A stretch of DNA of 8,390 nucleotides from Firmicutes bacterium UBA4882 (lineage in GTDB: Bacteria > Bacillota > UBA4882): positions 92,829-101,218 of the forward strand of contig DHDG01000047.1 in NCBI GenBank assembly GCA_002399265.1. Reading direction: 5' to 3'. The number at the start of each line of letters is the position of its first letter. Positions within the stretch are counted from its first letter, which is position 1. The notes under the pieces were generated by a model, which did not search any database, was not told where the DNA came from, and saw nothing but the letters and a program-made list of their open reading frames with translations. The translations under genes were made by a program, and so were the position numbers. Shown here in pieces: positions 5,683 to 8,390 of the stretch.

Positions 5683-5753
5683 CTTTGGGGACGGTTCTAA
5701 AAGTGCAAAATCCCTTATTTTGGAAAAGCGCACTTTTAGAACCGTCCCCAAAG
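5683..5753. repeat. REP-like inverted repeat element, copy 2
   Basis: The 24-bp arms 5683-5706 and 5730-5753 are perfect inverted copies around a 23-base centre. Within the arms, the 20-base core GGGGACGGTTCTAAAAGTGC is identical to copy 1. Outside the right arm both copies continue with GTTCC. The centres differ but keep TCCC-N2-AT-N2-TGG at the same place. It lies between the crystallin-type gene and the M29 gene. Confidence 0.85.
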
Positions 5754-5765
5754 TTCCAGATCGAG

Positions 5766-5795
5766 GCCGGGACGCTCTGGTGTTTGCGCCCCGGC
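5766..5795 (-). terminator. GC-rich hairpin after the crystallin-type gene
   Basis: Arms 5766-5775 (GCCGGGACGC) and 5786-5795 (GCGCCCCGGC) pair over 10 bp with one G-U pair and a 10-base loop, 15 bases past the stop codon. There is no T-run after it on the minus strand, so it is not a standard terminator. It may still stop or protect the transcript, together with the REP-like hairpin just beyond. Confidence 0.4.
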
Positions 5796-5809
5796 ATTGT
5801 CTTTGACTA

Positions 5810-6640
5810 TTATTCGATCATGACAATGTAGGTATCAAGGATGTTCAAATCGGGCTCGATCACTGTCCGCGACAGGTCGTCTTCTTCAAGCGCCGATGAG
5901 GTTAATAGCCTGATCACCTGGGTAATCAGCTCGAACCGAACGGTCTTGCTGAGAATGTTGTTAGCAAACGAGAAGTTGCTAACCGGGTTTCTGGCCGTGA
6001 CCACAATCCTCAGGTTCGCCTGGTTCAAACCAGCCAACTGCGGGAACGTGATGTTCTTAGTGAATGGAATGGTCACGCGCCCGATTCCGGTGCTGGTTGC
6101 CCCAGTCGCATTATTGCGCAACAAAACCACAATCTCATCAAGGAATGAGCCATTAACCTGCACTGTGATAGCCCCTGTGAACCTTCCGACAGCCTGCAGG
6201 TTCAGAACCCGATTCTCCTGCACCGCAATAATGGTGGTACCAGCTGGCGGTATCAACTGCAGATTAAAACTCAGCGTCTCAATCTGACGATCCTCCGCAA
6301 TTACTCCCGGAGGCGTTGTCGGTGTAGTTGTCGGAGTGGTTGTCGGCGACACCCTGATACACTGCATCGACGAAGCCAGATCATTAAAATTGAATGCGCG
6401 GAAGTCAGGATACTGGCCTGGACCCATATCCAGCGGGGTGCCCTGGAAATTAATATCCGACCAAAGACGCACGGCATCGCCGGGCTGGGATCCAGGCAGC
6501 GGGCGCACAATCGCGGACGAAGCCCGGTCATTGAAATCAATATTACGGAAATCCGCCAGCGGCGCAATCAAGGTCCGGAAACTGCCTTGGAAATTGATAT
6601 TATCGAACAAATCGATGGCTACTCCACAAAAACCGGTCAA
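5810..6640 (-). CDS. Beta-gamma-crystallin protein with Thr/Pro linker and beta-rich C-terminal domain
   Basis: This is a 276-residue protein. Residues 6-47 and 56-98 are two Greek-key beta-gamma-crystallin repeats: LFDNINFQG followed by NDRASS (37-42), and LWSDINFQG followed by NDLASS (86-91). Both match the calcium-binding motif N/D-N/D-x-x-S/T-S, as in clostrillin. A Thr/Pro linker (about 99-112) leads to a C-terminal region rich in short strands, including GRVTIPFTKNITFP. That region loosely recalls the SPOCS/DUF3794 domain of spore-coat proteins, a weak resemblance. There is no signal peptide. The start is TTG at 6640, 7 bases after AAGGAGGG (6648-6655). The nearby ATG at 6642-6644 is in another frame. 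The protein probably binds calcium and plays a structural role, possibly in the spore; that is inference. Confidence 0.85.
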   Translation of the reverse strand: MTGFCGVAIDLFDNINFQGSFRTLIAPLADFRNIDFNDRASSAIVRPLPGSQPGDAVRLWSDINFQGTPLDMGPGQYPDFRAFNFNDLASSMQCIRVSPTTTPTTTPTTPPGVIAEDRQIETLSFNLQLIPPAGTTIIAVQENRVLNLQAVGRFTGAITVQVNGSFLDEIVVLLRNNATGATSTGIGRVTIPFTKNITFPQLAGLNQANLRIVVTARNPVSNFSFANNILSKTVRFELITQVIRLLTSSALEEDDLSRTVIEPDLNILDTYIVMIE

Positions 6641-6647
6641 ACATGTT

Positions 6648-6655
6648 CCCTCCTT
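6648..6655 (-). promoter_or_regulatory. Ribosome-binding site that selects a TTG start
   Basis: AAGGAGGG on the minus strand is 7 bases before TTG 6640 but only 3 bases before the out-of-frame ATG at 6644. This supports the rare start codon of the crystallin-type gene. Confidence 0.65.
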
Positions 6656-6682
6656 CCAGCATCGAATTAGATCATACTAGGT

Positions 6683-6711
6683 CATAATATGAAGTGTTCG
6701 CTCAGTAAGTA
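6683..6711 (-). promoter_or_regulatory. Possible promoter of the crystallin-type gene
   Basis: On the minus strand CATATTATG (6683-6691) lies at a suitable distance before the ribosome-binding site and contains TATTAT. An AC dinucleotide 17 bases upstream gives a pattern like a late sporulation sigma factor (AC-17-CATA). The -35 is poor for the vegetative factor. The motif is short and could be chance. Confidence 0.25.
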
Positions 6712-6759
6712 ACCTGACGAATGTCAAATAGGGCTTTTGGCACTACCCTTTGGCACTGC

Positions 6760-8390
6760 CTATCCCATTCGCTGCGCCCATTTCTGATAAAGCTGTTCCA
6801 CTGCGGTGCGAATTTCCTCGTAGTCGCGGTAGACTTCGATCGGAGCAGATTCTCCGAACAGGGCTTCTGTTGCGCGCAGCTGTTCCTCCAGCCTGGCGAT
6901 CTCCGTCTCCAGGAGCGCGACCTCTTTTGCCGAATGCGAGGAGACGGTGGCCGTGGCCGCGGGCGCGGCCGCGGTTGTGCGTGCTGCCGCACCGGTGGCC
7001 GCTGCGGTTCTGGCTGCCCCAGCCGCCCCAACTGCCGCGCCCGTCGATGCCGTGTCATCTCCTCCCTGTGCCGCCCCGCCGATGCCGCGGTATTCGTTAT
7101 ATCCGCCGCGATAGGACACAATCTTGTAGTCCTCAACTGCCAAAATCCGCCTGACGCAACGATTTAGAAAATAGCGATCATGCGAAATCGCGATGATTGT
7201 ACCCGCATACCCGGTCAGTGCCTTTTCCAGCGCCTCCCGGGCCGGCAAATCCAGATGATTGGTCGGTTCGTCCAGAATCAGACAATCCGGATTGCTGAGC
7301 AGCATGCAGGCCAGGTAAAGCCGCACGCGCTCCCCACCACACAAAACGGCAATCCGCTTCTCGATGTCATCCCCGTAGAACAGGAATTTCGCCAGCCAAT
7401 CACGGGCGGCGGCGTCACTCAGATCCGGATGCTCCGCCAGCAGCTCTTGCAAAACAGAACGGTCTTCATCATCAAAAGCGATCTGCTGTCCCAAATAACC
7501 GTAACGCACCCAGTAACCGAGGCGGGCGAATCCTTGATAATCCTCATCCTGTCCCATGAGCACCCGCAGCAGCGTGGTCTTGCCGCAGCCATTGGGACCG
7601 ACGATGCCAACATGATCCCCGCCTTTGATCAGAAATTCAGCTTTGTCAAACAAGACGACATCGCCAAAAGACTTGCTGAAGTTCTTGGCACTAGCCACTT
7701 CACTGCTGATGTGCCGGGCTTTGCCGAGCGCGATTTTCGGCCCGGTGGTGCGGGCTACATGGTCCAGGCTGCGGTTGCGGTCGAGCTCCGCCTGAAACCG
7801 CTCTGCCACCTTCATCCTGCTATGATAAGCACTAATTTTGCGCTGCGCTTTATAGGTCTGCGCAATTTGCTCATTGCGCTTCACCTCCCGCCGCAGACGA
7901 TTACGCTCATCCATGACAAATTCCCGGCGGCGCTCCTTTTGCTCCAGGAATGAAGAATAGTTGCCTTTGCGTTCGAGAGTCGTGCCCTCCTGCAACTCGA
8001 TAACCCGCGTCGCCACTTGATCAAGAAAGTAGCGATCGTGTGAAACAACCAATACTCCGCCCGGGAAGTTCCTGAGGAAGCCCTCCAGCCACTCGGTGGC
8101 CGGAATATCCAGGTGGTTAGTCGGTTCGTCGAGAATGAGCAACTCCGCCTCGCTCAACAGCACGCGCGCCAAGGCTACCCGCATTTTCTCGCCGCCGCTG
8201 AGCCGATCGGCCGGCAGATTCAGCGCTTCCTCGCGCAGGCCCAGCCCGGTCAAGGTCGATTTGATGCGCGCCTCCAGAGAATATCCTCCGGCCAGTTCAT
8301 ATTCGGTAGCCAGTCGACCATAGTCATTTAGCAGCTTCTCGAGTTCGGGGCCAGTGCTGCTGTCGCCGGCGCTGGTGCCGCTGGTGCCGC
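6760..8390 (-). CDS. ABC-F family ATPase (5' end outside the window)
   Basis: The visible 542 residues run in frame to the window edge, so the N-terminus and first Walker A are missing. Proteins of this family have two ABC domains, no membrane part, and act on ribosomes (translation or antibiotic protection). The first domain shows LSGGEK, LLILDEPTNHLD and SHDRYFLD. A charged helical linker follows, KRRREF to about ERFQAELDRN in the visible part. The second domain shows GPNGCGKTT, LCGGERVR (Cys instead of the usual Ser), CLILDEPTNHLD and SHDRYFLN. A 50-residue Ala/Thr/Gly-rich stretch (6931-7080) then joins a C-terminal coiled coil (EVALLETEIARLEEQL). The upstream residues GGYSLEARIKSTLTGLGL match the usual pre-signature region, so the TTG at 8253 is not the start. 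The subfamily resembles YdiF/Uup, but I cannot assign it. Confidence 0.93.
   Translation of the reverse strand, partial: GTSGTSAGDSSTGPELEKLLNDYGRLATEYELAGGYSLEARIKSTLTGLGLREEALNLPADRLSGGEKMRVALARVLLSEAELLILDEPTNHLDIPATEWLEGFLRNFPGGVLVVSHDRYFLDQVATRVIELQEGTTLERKGNYSSFLEQKERRREFVMDERNRLRREVKRNEQIAQTYKAQRKISAYHSRMKVAERFQAELDRNRSLDHVARTTGPKIALGKARHISSEVASAKNFSKSFGDVVLFDKAEFLIKGGDHVGIVGPNGCGKTTLLRVLMGQDEDYQGFARLGYWVRYGYLGQQIAFDDEDRSVLQELLAEHPDLSDAAARDWLAKFLFYGDDIEKRIAVLCGGERVRLYLACMLLSNPDCLILDEPTNHLDLPAREALEKALTGYAGTIIAISHDRYFLNRCVRRILAVEDYKIVSYRGGYNEYRGIGGAAQGGDDTASTGAAVGAAGAARTAAATGAAARTTAAAPAATATVSSHSAKEVALLETEIARLEEQLRATEALFGESAPIEVYRDYEEIRTAVEQLYQKWAQRMG

Noticed and set aside
6722..6727. 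TTGACA on the minus strand as a -35 for the crystallin-type gene
   Set aside because: No acceptable -10 lies 15-19 bases downstream.
6736..6757. Two TTTGGCACT copies after the ABC-F gene as a further REP-like element
   Set aside because: They are short direct copies with no inverted arms or GGGGACGG ends; the match to the element is only 9 bases.
6702..7167. Arg/Pro-rich open frames over the ABC-F C-terminal linker
   Set aside because: They are explained by the low-complexity GC-rich DNA read in other frames.
7180..7953. Open frame of 257 codons on the plus strand
   Set aside because: It lies wholly antisense to conserved ABC-F motifs and its translation shows no domain. It is a frame shadow of GC-biased codons.
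8251..8253. TTG at 8253 as the ABC-F start
   Set aside because: The frame stays open to the window edge, and the upstream residues match the normal ABC-F sequence before the signature motif.

Overview
The window looks like chromosomal DNA of a spore-forming Firmicute of the Clostridia/Negativicutes type. This is inferred from strong purine-rich ribosome-binding sites, use of TTG and GTG starts, M55 and M29 peptidases, a clostrillin-like beta-gamma-crystallin protein and GGGGACGGTTCT-type intergenic inverted repeats. No gene here fixes the genus. No tRNA, rRNA, CRISPR array or transposase was seen.

Left part (1-2400), all on the minus strand. In transcription order it holds an M55 D-aminopeptidase (DppA-like) gene, a TetR-family regulator gene, and a gene for a small cysteine-rich protein that resembles the ATC-hydrolase family. 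The three genes are separately spaced. Each has a copy or variant of the same inverted repeat, core TAACGAACGTTA on the minus strand, just upstream. In front of the peptidase and tetR genes the repeat directly abuts the -10 of a recognisable promoter. The simplest reading is one TetR regulon with autoregulation, in which the repressor controls a D-peptide hydrolase and an uncharacterised Cys-rich protein. The peptidase leader also contains four 9-bp tandem repeats. The small gene is followed by a long hairpin terminator.

Middle part (2400-4330), plus strand. Two adjacent lipoprotein genes share a homologous N-terminal signal peptide and beta-rich domain. The second continues into a repetitive, beta-propeller-like C-terminal region. 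The first lacks this region and runs 113 bases out of frame into the second, so it looks like a truncated or frameshifted paralog. A strong hairpin terminator follows.

Right part (4330-8390), minus strand. In transcription order it holds an ABC-F ATPase gene (5' end outside the window), a two-repeat beta-gamma-crystallin protein with a Thr/Pro linker and a beta-rich C-terminal domain, and an M29 aminopeptidase gene. Two copies of a REP-like inverted repeat, with perfect arms of 24-25 bp, flank the M29 gene. Fragments of similar sequence lie nearby.

The best candidate for something undescribed is the TetR-operator regulon. The REP-like elements and the hybrid crystallin protein come next.
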